DNA from: Dehalococcoidia bacterium
GTDB lineage: Bacteria > Chloroflexota > Dehalococcoidia > SpSt-223
NCBI GenBank assembly: GCA_026003895.1
Contig: BPIC01000004.1
Location: 401,767 to 465,766, forward strand
Direction of reading: 5' to 3'
Length of the DNA: 64,000 nucleotides
The notes beneath the pieces are model-generated. The model was not told the DNA's origin, made no database searches, and saw only the letters and a list, made by a program, of their open reading frames with translations. The first letter of the stretch is position 1. Every line of letters begins with the position of its first letter. Position numbers and translations under genes: made by a program. Shown here one piece after another: positions 55,782 through 64,000 of this stretch.

Positions 55782-56399
55782 ATGATGAACCTGAGCAGCA
55801 CCGTCCTGATGGTGATGGACATGCAGCGCGATTTTTGCGACGCGGATGGCGCCTACGCCCGTCACGGCTTCGATGTGACGCCGGTGGAGCCGCTCATCCC
55901 GCGAATCGCGCGGGTAATGGACGCCTGCCGCGCCCGCCGAATCCCGATTGTCGCCACCCAGCTTACCGTCCTTACCGACCTCGACGGCAAGGCGATGGGG
56001 CTGGGTCACCTCCGACAGCTTCGGCCGTGGATGGTGGACGAAGGATTTCGCGCAGGCACACCCGGGCATGCGCTCGTTGAGGGGCTGCCGCAGCCGGACT
56101 ATCTCGTCCGCAAGTGGGGCTATTCGGCGATGTACCAGACCGAGCTCGAGAAGATCCTCACCTCGCTCGGAGTGGAGACCCTCGTCTTCACTGGCATTGC
56201 CACCAACGGCGTCGTCGAAGGAACGGCGCGCGATGCCATCATGCGCGGATGGCACGTTGTCACGCTTACCGACTGCGTCGGGAGCTTCAGTCAAAAGCTG
56301 CACGAGGCGTCGCTTGTCAATCTCGCGAACATCGGCACCCTGATGACGAGCGAGGAGTTTCTCAACGATCTGGAACGTCTGGCAGCGTCGGGCGCCTGA
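55782..56399 (+). CDS. Isochorismatase-fold protein without the catalytic Cys
   Basis: 205 residues. Asp in VLMVMDMQRDFCD and Lys in YLVRKWGYSAMYQTEL are those of the cysteine-hydrolase triad (RutB, nicotinamidase, carbamoylsarcosine hydrolase family), but the cis-peptide/nucleophile block reads FTGIATNGVVEGTARDA where the family has TNxCVxxTARDA: the Cys is Val (codon GTC). The remainder is well conserved (GWHVVTLTDCVGSFS). ATG 55782 behind TGGTGG. Last gene of the unit. Confidence 0.9.
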   Translation: MMNLSSTVLMVMDMQRDFCDADGAYARHGFDVTPVEPLIPRIARVMDACRARRIPIVATQLTVLTDLDGKAMGLGHLRQLRPWMVDEGFRAGTPGHALVEGLPQPDYLVRKWGYSAMYQTELEKILTSLGVETLVFTGIATNGVVEGTARDAIMRGWHVVTLTDCVGSFSQKLHEASLVNLANIGTLMTSEEFLNDLERLAASGA

Positions 56400-56705
56400 G
56401 GGACGCCCCGGCGAGGTCCCACATCGCTCGTGGGGGTCTCGAAAGCAGCCGACGCCGCAAACCGCCCACCGCGGCCTCGAGTCCGTCGCCGCGCCACCCG
56501 CCGATTGCGCGGGCCCTAGCAAGTCCGATGGCAACCAGTTCCGCTGCTGGACGTTGCTGGCGCCAGTCGTAGCCCGCTCGAGATTGGCGCGGGGGGCGGC
56601 CGCACGGAACGCGTGGGGCGAGCACGCCTTTCTCCAGCGACGGGCTGTCAGGCCCGGCCGAAAGCGGCCCGCTGCCAGCACGCTGGCAGGTGGCTTTAAC
56701 TCAGG
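56400..56705. other. Gap of 306 bp without an assignable gene
   Basis: GC-rich. A minus-strand frame (56362-56625, ELVAIGLARARAIGGWRGDGL) is open but unfamiliar and lacks a ribosome-binding site. A hairpin CTGCCAG / CTGGCAG at about 56674-56691 may end the LON-domain transcript. Confidence 0.3.
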
Positions 56706-57377
56706 TCAGTTCAGCGAGCGGGGACGGGTCATGAGGTGGTTGCGATCTTCCACCGAGAGGGCGCCAAAGCGAAGGAAGGTCAGTTCGCGACGGAGCAATT
56801 CGGCCTCGGCGCTAAGGCGGGCAACCGTGCTCGGTTGTTCGAGCAGCGCCTGCTTTTCCGCCATCGCGATCGGGAGCGTGGCGGCGACAAACCACGCAAG
56901 TGCTTCCGGATCGGCGGGGGTTTCGATGGCGTCAAGCTTGCCGTTGCTCATCTCGCGCAGTCGCTCGACATAGGCGTCGAACAAGCCATGGACTTCGTCG
57001 GCGCGCAGGCCGAGCTCGTGGGCAGGGCTCACCGTGTCGGGCTCGAGCTGGACCCGTGCCACCAAGTAGGGGCGCTCTTGGAGAATCGTCAGCACGCGGA
57101 ATCGCTCGAGACCGAGAGCGGTCAGGTCGTAACGGCCGTCTGGCTTCTTCGTGTGCTGGCTAATGCTCGCGACCGTGCCCACCTCATACGGCGTCGCTGG
57201 CTCGCCGACTTCCTGCCCTTCGCGAATCAACACGACGCCGAAGGGAAGATTCTCCTCGATGCATCGGCCGATCATCAGGCGATAGCGCGGCTCGAAGATG
57301 TGGAGCGCAATTTGTCCCCCGGGATAAAGCACCGAATTGAGCGGAAAGAGCGCCAAGTCGAGGATCGCGCCGGCCAT
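56706..57377 (-). CDS. LON peptidase substrate-binding-domain protein
   Basis: 223 residues, the stand-alone N-terminal LON domain (COG2802): LALFPLNSVLYPGGQIALHIFEPRYRLMIGRCIEE, FGVVLI, VGTVASISQHTKKPDGRYDLTALGLERFRV. There is no ATPase or protease domain. ATG 57377 removes a long upstream open stretch. Divergent from the DEAD-box helicase gene. Confidence 0.93.
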   Translation of the reverse strand: MAGAILDLALFPLNSVLYPGGQIALHIFEPRYRLMIGRCIEENLPFGVVLIREGQEVGEPATPYEVGTVASISQHTKKPDGRYDLTALGLERFRVLTILQERPYLVARVQLEPDTVSPAHELGLRADEVHGLFDAYVERLREMSNGKLDAIETPADPEALAWFVAATLPIAMAEKQALLEQPSTVARLSAEAELLRRELTFLRFGALSVEDRNHLMTRPRSLN

Positions 57378-57427
57378 CCGATTCTCCTTGCCGAATGAGT
57401 ATAGGCAAATTCGCTCGGTGGGGACAG

Positions 57428-57457
57428 TTGCGGTGTGCTCGGCCGCATCAGTATACT
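57428..57457 (+). promoter_or_regulatory. Sigma70-type promoter of the DEAD-box helicase gene
   Basis: TTGCGG (57428-57433), 18-bp spacer, TATACT (57452-57457). Predicted start near 57464 gives a leader of about 100 bases containing the hairpin at 57494. Confidence 0.55.
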
Positions 57458-57493
57458 GAAAGGAGATGAGAGGACAAGCGAGAGCGGCCAGGG

Positions 57494-57525
57494 GGGACGA
57501 GCGCGGGGTGCGCCGTCCCTTTTTT
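57494..57525 (+). terminator. Terminator-like hairpin in the helicase leader (attenuator candidate)
   Basis: GGGACG-(A bulge)-GCGC, loop GGGGT, GCGC-CGTCCC, directly followed by TTTTTT (57520-57525), only 40 bp before the helicase start codon and downstream of the predicted promoter. No plus-strand gene precedes it, so it is not a read-through stop for an upstream gene. Confidence 0.65.
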
Positions 57526-57564
57526 GTTTCCCCCTGCACCGCCGGTTGACCGTGGAAGGATTGT

Positions 57565-58764
57565 GTGATTACCCTGCCTGAACGACCGCTTGAGGCAACG
57601 GACCAACGTCCGCCCTCCAAGCCGACAGGAATGTTTGGCGACCTCACCCTCAGTGCCGACATCGCCCGAGCGCTGCGCGAGATGGGCTACACCGCCCCAA
57701 CGCCGATCCAGCGTGAGGCGATCCCGCCGTTTCTCGAAGGCGAGGACGTCGTTGGCCGCGCGAAAACTGGCACCGGCAAGACGGCTGCCTTCGGCATCCC
57801 GATCGCCGAAAAGGTCGATCCGCGCCGTCCCGGGGTCCAAGCGCTCGTGCTCGTGCCAACGCGCGAGCTCGCCCGCCAAGTGGCCGACGACCTCTGCCGT
57901 ATCGGCTGGTATCGCGGCATCAAAGTGCTTGCTGTCTATGGCGGCGACCCCATTCATAAGCAAATTCAGGCACTCGAAAAGGGCGTCCATGTTGTGGTCG
58001 GTACGCCCGGCCGAATCATCGACCACTTGTCGCGCGGGACGATCGCCTTCCGCGACGTCCACACCGTCATCCTCGACGAGTGCGATGAGATGCTCGACAT
58101 TGGCTTTGCCGAGGACATCGAGACGATCCTGCGCCGGACGCCGAAAAAGCGCCAAACGGGCCTCTTTTCGGCAACGATTCCGCTCTTCGTGCGGAAGCTT
58201 GTCTGGCGCTACATGAAAGACCCAGTCTTTGTCGAGATCGACCCGGATCAGCCGGTCGTTGAGCAGATCGACCAGATCTATTATGAAGTCGCCGAACGTG
58301 ACAAAACCCGCGCCTTAGTCGAGTTGCTCGACGAGATGACCGGCGACGAGCGAATCTTGATCTTCCGTCGTACCCAGCGCGGTGTCGACATGCTGACGCG
58401 CGACCTGTGGAACCAAGGGTTTCACATTCAGGCGCTTCATGGCGGCATGAAGCAAAGCGAGCGGAACCGGGTGATGGAGGACTACCGCGCCGGCAAATTG
58501 CCGCTGCTCGTTGCGACCAACGTCGCGGCGCGCGGTATCGACGTCGAAGGCATCACCCACGTGTTTAACTTCGACATGCCGGACAACGTCGAGGAATACG
58601 TTCATCGGATCGGCCGCACGGCGCGTGCCGGGCGCACCGGCACGGCCGTTTCTTTTGTTGGCGAATGGGATTTTCAGATCCTCGACCAGATCCGCCAGAA
58701 GGTGGGCGACCGCCTGCGCCGCGGCACCCTCAAACTGTACGCCCCGCGTTCGAAGGCCTCGTAG
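57565..58764 (+). CDS. DEAD-box RNA helicase
   Basis: 399 residues. Q motif YTAPTPIQREAIPPFLEG, motif I AKTGTGKTAAF, Ia PTRELARQ, Ib TPGRIIDHL, motif II DECD (in place of DEAD), motif III FSATIP, IV ILIFRRTQR, V ATNVAARGIDVEG, VI HRIGRTARAGRTG. It ends soon after motif VI, without the basic or RNA-recognition C-terminal extensions of DeaD/CsdA. GTG 57565. Unwinds RNA, possibly in ribosome assembly or cold adaptation; the leader hairpin suggests attenuation control. Confidence 0.94.
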   Translation: MITLPERPLEATDQRPPSKPTGMFGDLTLSADIARALREMGYTAPTPIQREAIPPFLEGEDVVGRAKTGTGKTAAFGIPIAEKVDPRRPGVQALVLVPTRELARQVADDLCRIGWYRGIKVLAVYGGDPIHKQIQALEKGVHVVVGTPGRIIDHLSRGTIAFRDVHTVILDECDEMLDIGFAEDIETILRRTPKKRQTGLFSATIPLFVRKLVWRYMKDPVFVEIDPDQPVVEQIDQIYYEVAERDKTRALVELLDEMTGDERILIFRRTQRGVDMLTRDLWNQGFHIQALHGGMKQSERNRVMEDYRAGKLPLLVATNVAARGIDVEGITHVFNFDMPDNVEEYVHRIGRTARAGRTGTAVSFVGEWDFQILDQIRQKVGDRLRRGTLKLYAPRSKAS

Positions 58765-58765
58765 A

Positions 58766-61514
58766 TCAGCTCGCGGCGCGGTCGAGGCGGCTTGCGATGG
58801 CCTTCTCGACCGCAATCACTGGCACGATAACGAACGCCACCATCAGGGCTTCCAGCAGGCTCGTTGCCGAGAGGGGCGCTGTCCCAAACAAGAGGTTCAT
58901 CACTGGCAGGTAGATGAAGCCCGCTTGCAGCACGAGCAACACGCCGATTCCCACGTACACCCAAGGGTTGCTGAAGAGGCCGATCTTGAGGATCGACTCT
59001 CGCAGTGAGCGCGATTGGATCAGGTAGAACACCTGGAACAGCGTAACCACGGTTACCGCCATGGTCTGCGCTTCGCGCAATGCGACCTCAGGCGCGATCC
59101 CCCGTTCCAGATCGGAGAAGTATTGGACGAGGAAGAGCCCCAGCGTGCCAGCCGCGATGAGCAGGGCGACGAGCACCGTGCGGAACGCGACGAATCGGTT
59201 GAAGACGGGGGCGTCTGGTCGCCGCGGCGGGCGGCGCATGATGTTTGGCTCCATCGCCTCAAAAGCGAGCGGGAGCGCCAACGTCACGGCCGAGACGAGG
59301 TTGATCCAGAGCAACTGCGTTGGGAGCATGGGCAGGAGCGCGTTCCCCCCTTCGACCGGGAAAAAGACCACCGCGACGAGGAAGATGAGCGCGAACGCCA
59401 GATTCGTCGGCAGGATAAACGCCAGCGACTTGACGAGGTTATCGTAGGCTCGACGCCCCTCTTCGACCGCGGCGGCGATGCTGGCGAAATTGTCGTCGGC
59501 GAGCACGATATCCGCTGATTCCTTGGAAACCGCCGTGCCGGTGATCCCCATCGCGACGCCGATATCCGCCTGTTTGAGCGCCGGGGCATCGTTCACGCCG
59601 TCGCCGGTCATCGCGACGACCTCGCCCTGCCGCTGAAGCGCTCGGACGAGCCGCAACTTGTGCTCGGGCGCGACGCGGGCGAAAACGTTTGAGGCGCGCG
59701 CCACCTCGATGAGCTCGTCGTCCGACAACCGTTCGAGCTCGGCGCCGGTGACTGCACGGCTTCCCTCGTCCGCGAGGCCGAGTTGCCGACCGATTGCCAG
59801 CGCCGTGCTCGCATGGTCTCCCGTGATCATCTTGACGACGATTCCGGCTCGATGGCAGGCGGCGATCGCCGCGATCGCTTCGGATCGAGGCGGGTCGATC
59901 AGCCCTTGCAAGCCAAGGAACACGAATCCGCCGTCGACATCCTCTTCGCGGAGTTCCTGAAGCGGGTGGAGCGTGGTCTTGGCGGCGAGCGCCAGCACGC
60001 GCAGCCCTTGAGCGGCGAGCGCCTCGACCTGGCCCGCGATGCGTGCTGCATCGATCGGTGCGCCGGCCGCGTCGCGCATCGACCGGGGGAGCACCACTTC
60101 GGGCGCCCCCTTCAGGAAGATGACCTGCTCGCCGTCAGGGGTGACGTGCAGCGTCGCCATGAACTTGCGTTCCGATTCAAAGGGAATGGCGTCGATTCGC
60201 GGCCAGGCGCGTCGTCGCCCAGCCACGTCCCCTGCCAGTTTTTGGGCGGCCACCTCGAGGGCAGCTTCGGTCGGGTCGCCAGTGACCACCCAACTCCCGT
60301 TGTTCAGGTGCACGGTCGAGTCATTGCAGAGTGCGCCGGCGTGCAGCAGCTCAAGGACATCCGAGGGCGGTGCGATCGGGCGCCCATCTTGGAGCAACTC
60401 GCCTGTTGGCGCATAGCCCGAGCCAGTGACGTGGTAAAGCCCGCTCGGCGTCCAGATCTGCTGCACCATCATCTCGTTGCGGGTGAGTGTTCCAGTCTTG
60501 TCCGAGCAGATGACCGTGGCGCTGCCGAGCGTCTCGACCGCCGGCAATCGACGCACGATGGCGCGTCGCGCTGCCATCCGGCGGACGCCGATCGCGAGCA
60601 CGATCGTGATGACGGCGGGCAACCCCTCGGGGATCGCGCCAACAGCAAGCGTGATCGCGGCGAGGATCGCATCCACCGGGGGATAACCACGCGCCAAGCC
60701 GGTTGCAAACAGGATTGCCGAAACAATCAGAATCGCGACGGTGATCCAGCGCCCAACCTTGGCGATCTGCTTTGTTAGCGGCGTTTCGATTTCGGTTGCC
60801 TCGCGCAAGAGCGTCGAGATCCGACCGAGCTCGGTGCGCATCCCGGTGGCAACGACGATCGCCGTCCCGAACGCCGGACGTGACATGGGTGCCGGCGAAG
60901 GCGAGGTTGCGCCGGTCGCCGAGCGGCGTGTCGGGCGGCAAGGGCGCGACGTGCTTCTCGACAGGGACGGATTCGCCGGTAAGCGCCGCTTCGTCAATTC
61001 GCAGGCCGCGCTCGCTGATCAGCCGGAGGTCGGCCGGTACTCGATCGCCTGACTGAAGCAGGACGATGTCGCCGGGGACGAGTTCGGCGGCGGGGAGCGT
61101 CGCCTTCGCTCCGTTTCGCAAGACCGTGGCCGTATCGGGCGTCATCGCGGAGAGCGCGGCGATCGCCCGGCTCGCGCGAAATTCCTGAACGAAGCCGATG
61201 AGGGCATTGATGACGACGACCGCGAGCACGACTGCGCCATCGATCGCCTTGCCGGTGGCGATGGCGAGCGCCGCGGCGCCGATCAGCACGAAGACGAGGG
61301 GATTGTTTACTTGGCGCCAGAGCAGGCGGGCAATGCCATCCCCGCGGGTGGCGTCGAGGACATTCGGGCCGTAGTTGGCGCGGCGGCGCTCGGCCTCAGC
61401 GTGGCTCAGTCCATCGGGCGAGCTGCCGAGCGCAGCCAGCACCTCGTCGACGCTCGCGGAGTGGGGCGCCAGCGCCGCCTCCGGCGGCGCGTCAGGGTCT
61501 CGGACTAAGGGCAT
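58766..61514 (-). CDS. P-type Ca2+-type cation ATPase (one frameshift)
   Basis: SERCA/PMCA-like (PII) pump, about 915 residues. N-terminal cation-ATPase domain ([23 protein letters not shown]), actuator loop [18 protein letters not shown] motif [15 protein letters not shown], phosphorylation site [21 protein letters not shown], hinge [22 protein letters not shown], and C-terminal helices. Start ATG 61514 ([15 protein letters not shown]). The frame changes near 60885, between [12 protein letters not shown] and [12 protein letters not shown]; there is no decay elsewhere, so a sequence error is likely. Calcium is the usual substrate of this group, with Mg or Mn possible. Confidence 0.88.
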
Positions 61515-61920
61515 CGGGAATCCTCTCCAGCCGGCGTGGCCGGCGGCATTTCCCAAACCGTACGACGAGGAGAGCGCCTTGAGAAGGGCAGCCCTTCCCG
61601 CCCTTCCCGGGAGAAATGTCCTGATCTTGAGCGCTGGCAGATGGGCAGCGCCCCGTGCCACGAGGACGAACCGGAGGTCAGAAGGCTGCGGCACGGCGGA
61701 GCCCTCACGGCGGTTCGGCTCGACAGGGTCGCGCCCTGCCGGGCGCTGCCCGTCCGGAGGAGCTTCCCATCTACCCGCATCCACGCGCACGGTCGCTGGC
61801 CTGCCAAACCCGTGGCTTCCCGCCTGACGCGATGCTTGAGCTTGCGGCGCCCATCTCCGGGGGAAGCGGCTGCCCGCCCCGTCTTCATGCTCACCGCCTC
61901 GTGAACGACCACGGTGGCCG
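61515..61920. other. Gap of 406 bp with a potential structured RNA
   Basis: No convincing protein. An 11-bp perfect complementary pair GGGCAGCGCCC (61643-61653) / GGGCGCTGCCC (61741-61751) could close a 109-nt domain with inner helices, notably CGAACCG / CGGTTCG and AGGG-TCGCG-CCCT. It lies upstream of the pump gene on the minus strand, so a metal-responsive leader is conceivable; it matches no riboswitch class I know. Confidence 0.35.
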
Positions 61921-62484
61921 TTACGCGGTCGCTTGGTTGTTCCGGGCGAGCAGCCGGGCAGCGCGATAAAGGCCTACCAGGCTGGGCGAGTCGATGATTT
62001 CACTTCGGTCGGCGAGCGCGAGCGCCTCGTCGAGCAGCACGAAGCGAAGCGTCAGCCGCTCGGTGCCTTCCGGACGCGATTCGCCACGACGGAGCCCTTG
62101 GGCGAGGAACAAATGGCTGATTTGCGTCGAAATTCCGCCCGACAAAGCGAAGTGACCGAGGGGCGTCCACCGCTGGGCGGTGAGCCCCGTCTCCTCGGCG
62201 AGCTCGCGTTTTGCCGCCTGCAGCGGATCTTCGGCTGGGTCAAGGGCGCCGCTCGGAATTTGCAGGAGCTCTCGATTCAGCGGGTAGACAAACTCGGTTA
62301 TGAGCGCCACGCGCCCTGTGTCGTCCAATGCCACGACGGCGGCGTTGTCGTCCGGTTCGACGACGCCATACATCCCGGGCTGTCCATCGGGGCGGAGAAC
62401 GGTGTCCTCGCGCACGCGCAGCCAACGATTGCGATAGACCTCCCGGCTGGCGAGGACTTGCCACGGACCTCGGCGCTCGATCAC
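61921..62484 (-). CDS. NUDIX hydrolase (ADP-ribose pyrophosphatase type)
   Basis: 187 residues. Starts at GTG 62484 (MIERRGPWQVLASREVYRNRWLRVREDTV). Nudix box: GALDPAEDPLQAAKRELAEETGLTAQ (GxnEx7REUxEExGU pattern). FVYPLNRELLQIPSG ahead of the box is typical of ADP-sugar pyrophosphatases. The GTG overlaps the DUF5317 stop (GTGA). The continuous 358-codon frame running into the membrane gene is an artefact of the frameshift upstream. Confidence 0.9.
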   Translation of the reverse strand: MIERRGPWQVLASREVYRNRWLRVREDTVLRPDGQPGMYGVVEPDDNAAVVALDDTGRVALITEFVYPLNRELLQIPSGALDPAEDPLQAAKRELAEETGLTAQRWTPLGHFALSGGISTQISHLFLAQGLRRGESRPEGTERLTLRFVLLDEALALADRSEIIDSPSLVGLYRAARLLARNNQATA

Positions 62485-62997
62485 GCTGGGCGGCGGCGCA
62501 TCGCGCCTTGAATTGTCCAGATCGTCGCGATCGCCAGCACGAGGTCGCCGGGCGACAGCCAGCTGTCTGGTGGCAACGGGATCCAAGCCGCGAGCAGGGG
62601 GGAGTGCAACGAAGTCCGGCAGGGCAATCGGCGTCTCGGCGGAAGCGAACGCCGCCGGACGGACAAGATATGCGCGTCCACCATTCGCGAGGAGGTAGGC
62701 GGCGTTCAGCCCGAATCCGAGCAGCCAAGCCGGCAGGGGGCGAAGCACGGTCCAGTTGAGGAGCGCGACGATGACGAGCCCGCTCACCGTGGCCAGCGAT
62801 AGCCAGCCGAGCGCGGGCTCAACCACCGGGATCGCGGCGATCCGCGGGAGGAGGATCAGGTCGGCGGCGAGCAATCCGATCAGCAGCGGACCGCCGCGAA
62901 AGGGCGTCTCAAGCAGTGCATCAACGCGGCCGCGGCGGGCGAGGCCGAGCCCGATGCCGGCGATCGCCACCGCCGCCCAAAAGGCGAAGAGCGTCAC
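62481..62997 (-). CDS. DUF5317 membrane protein (one frameshift)
   Basis: About 170 residues with four hydrophobic helices (FAFWAAVAIAGIGLGLA; GPLLIGLLAADLILLP; LSLATVSGLVIVALLNW; PAWLLGFGLNAAYLLANGG), then, after a frame change at the C6 run near 62600, AAWIPLPPDSWLSPGDLVLAIATIW and the end. The last block (sLSPGDLxLAxG-like) is the DUF5317 signature. Function unknown. Coupled to the NUDIX gene. Confidence 0.75.
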
Positions 62998-63122
62998 CCG
63001 TTCAGTCTAGCGAGCGCGCTCGCGGCATCCAAGTGGCTATCCGATCGACCAAAACGATTGCGAGCCGAACGTTTATTCGGGTGCCGGTCCGGCAGGCGGG
63101 CTATACTTGCAGCGGAACCGTC

Positions 63123-64000
63123 ATGAGCGCCGTGCTGACCAGCCGCCCGTCGTCCGCCCTTCCCGCGCCGACCGATCCGCTGGTCGGTCGAGAGGATGAC
63201 GTTCGCGCGGTCCGGTCGCTGGTCCAGAATCCGCGTGTTCGGCTGGTGACGTTGACCGGACCGGGAGGCGTCGGGAAAACGCGTCTCGCGCTCGCCGTTG
63301 CCGCCGAACTCGTGGAAGTGCTCCGGGACGGTGTCTGGTTCGTCTCGCTCGCGCCGGTGCGCGATCCCGCGCTCGTCCTGCCGGCGGTCGCGCAGGCACT
63401 TGGAGTTCAGGAAGCTGGTCTCGAGCCAATCGGCGAGCGACTGGAAGCGTACCTGCGGCCGAAGCGAGCGCTGGTCGTGCTTGACAACGTCGAACAGGTT
63501 GTCGGCGCGGCAAACGATGTCGCCCGGCTGCTCGCCAGCTGCCCCGAGTTGACAATTCTCGCAACGAGCCGGATGGTGCTGCGAGTCCGCGGCGAGCACG
63601 AGTATGCCGTGTTGCCGCTGCCGGCGGCAGCGCAGAATGGCGATCCCGCGAGCGTGCCAGCGGTCCGGCTGTTCGTGGAGCGGGCAGCCGCCGTTGCCCC
63701 AGGCTTCAGGTTGACGGCGCACAATTCCCGGACCGTCGCCGCAATCTGTGAGCGACTTGAAGGACTGCCACTTGCGATCGAGCTAGCCGCGGTGCGGCTG
63801 AATGTGCTGACCCCAGAGGCGCTGCTAACGCGCCTCGAGCGCCGATTGCCGCTCTTGACTGGCGGTCCGCGTGACGCCCCGCGGCGTCAACAAACCCTGC
63901 GCGATGCGATCGGCTGGAGCTACGACCTTCTCTCCGAGGAGGAGCGGCGCTTTTTCCGCCGTCTTGCCGTCTTCGTCGGGGGCTTTACCTTCGACGCTGT
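63123..64000 (+). CDS. NB-ARC/AAA ATPase regulator (partial at window end)
   Basis: 292 codons seen, still open at the end. STAND-type ATPase: VGREDDVRAVRSLV, Walker A LTGPGGVGKTRLALAVA, Walker B RALVVLDNVEQV, sensor TILATSR, GLPLAIELAAVRLNVLTPEALL, and the winged-helix start QQTLRDAIGWSYDLLSEEERRFFRRLAVFVGGFTFD. This arrangement, beginning with the ATPase, usually continues with TPR repeats and sometimes a LuxR helix-turn-helix. TATACT at 63101-63106 may be its -10 box. Signal unknown. Confidence 0.9.
   Translation, partial: MSAVLTSRPSSALPAPTDPLVGREDDVRAVRSLVQNPRVRLVTLTGPGGVGKTRLALAVAAELVEVLRDGVWFVSLAPVRDPALVLPAVAQALGVQEAGLEPIGERLEAYLRPKRALVVLDNVEQVVGAANDVARLLASCPELTILATSRMVLRVRGEHEYAVLPLPAAAQNGDPASVPAVRLFVERAAAVAPGFRLTAHNSRTVAAICERLEGLPLAIELAAVRLNVLTPEALLTRLERRLPLLTGGPRDAPRRQQTLRDAIGWSYDLLSEEERRFFRRLAVFVGGFTFDA

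Noticed and set aside
61515..61920. RNase P RNA or tmRNA in the gap upstream of the pump gene
   Set aside because: Conserved RNase P P4 sequences and tmRNA tag frame are absent on both strands; only a generic structured region is reported.
61921..62997. Single 358-residue membrane-NUDIX fusion
   Set aside because: The DUF5317 signature block continues in another frame and ends exactly at a GTGA overlap with a NUDIX start, so two genes with one frameshift explain the region better.

Overview
The window is high-GC, gene-dense bacterial chromosome. It opens in the classic end of a ribosomal operon (tail of probable rpoA, rplQ, truA, rplM, rpsI) and also carries rplU-rpmA-rpmE and dnaN, so it is core chromosome and not a plasmid. 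GC-rich codon use, DUF309, DUF5317, SWIM and NB-ARC proteins, an isolated dnaN and family-5 peptide ABC transporter parts fit Chloroflexota (Thermomicrobia-like), but no rRNA is present and the assignment is an inference.

Layout. 0-2.1 kb: ribosomal operon. 2.3-6.8 kb (minus): TolB-like lipoprotein, small membrane protein, PhoB-type regulator, PhoR-type kinase and a GH5 glycosidase in one overlapping operon. 6.9-14.2 kb: ferredoxin, a DppB/DppC permease pair without partners, YqeY, DUF309, HNH nuclease, GT39-like membrane protein, SWIM protein and a 3-hydroxyisobutyrate dehydrogenase-like enzyme. 14.2-18.1 kb: phospholipase D-like protein, a hypothetical, a dual-specificity phosphatase, MscS, YjbQ and CoxG, almost all broken by several single-base indels. 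18.2-25.2 kb (minus): a very large secreted FG-GAP/CARDB protein and two Tat-exported polysaccharide deacetylase-like proteins (again full of indels), then rplU-rpmA-rpmE. 25.4-34 kb: YeiH transporter, Gfo/Idh dehydrogenase, cysteine desulfurase, a Fur-like box, CDF metal exporter, NDH-2, dnaN. A lower-GC insert of about 1.4 kb lies exactly between two copies of the dnaN 3' end. 34.4-38.4 kb: DHFR/RibD-like protein, small hypothetical, katG.

38.5-56.4 kb is the most interesting part: four facing transcription units that look like one catabolic locus for an unidentified amide or N-heterocycle. It holds a double-domain nitrilase, two related peptide-type substrate-binding lipoproteins without permeases, an IclR regulator, a FAD monooxygenase, a luciferase-type flavin monooxygenase, a fumarate-reductase-type flavoprotein, two paralogous bicupins, a methyltransferase, an EthD-like protein, a dihydropyrimidinase-like amidohydrolase, alpha/beta-hydrolase-fold proteins and an isochorismatase-fold protein. 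Five hydrolase-type domains here lack the canonical nucleophile (three alpha/beta domains, the second nitrilase domain, the isochorismatase) while neighbouring enzymes are intact.

56.7-64 kb: LON-domain protein, a DEAD-box helicase with a terminator in its leader, a P-type Ca2+-ATPase-like pump, a possible structured RNA, NUDIX and DUF5317 genes, and the start of an NB-ARC regulator running off the end.

Sequence-quality caution: apparent frameshifts are concentrated at 10.9-24.1 kb, with isolated ones near 60.9 and 62.6 kb; several lie in C6/G6-7 runs. They look more like sequence errors than decay because conserved motifs continue intact in the alternative frames.
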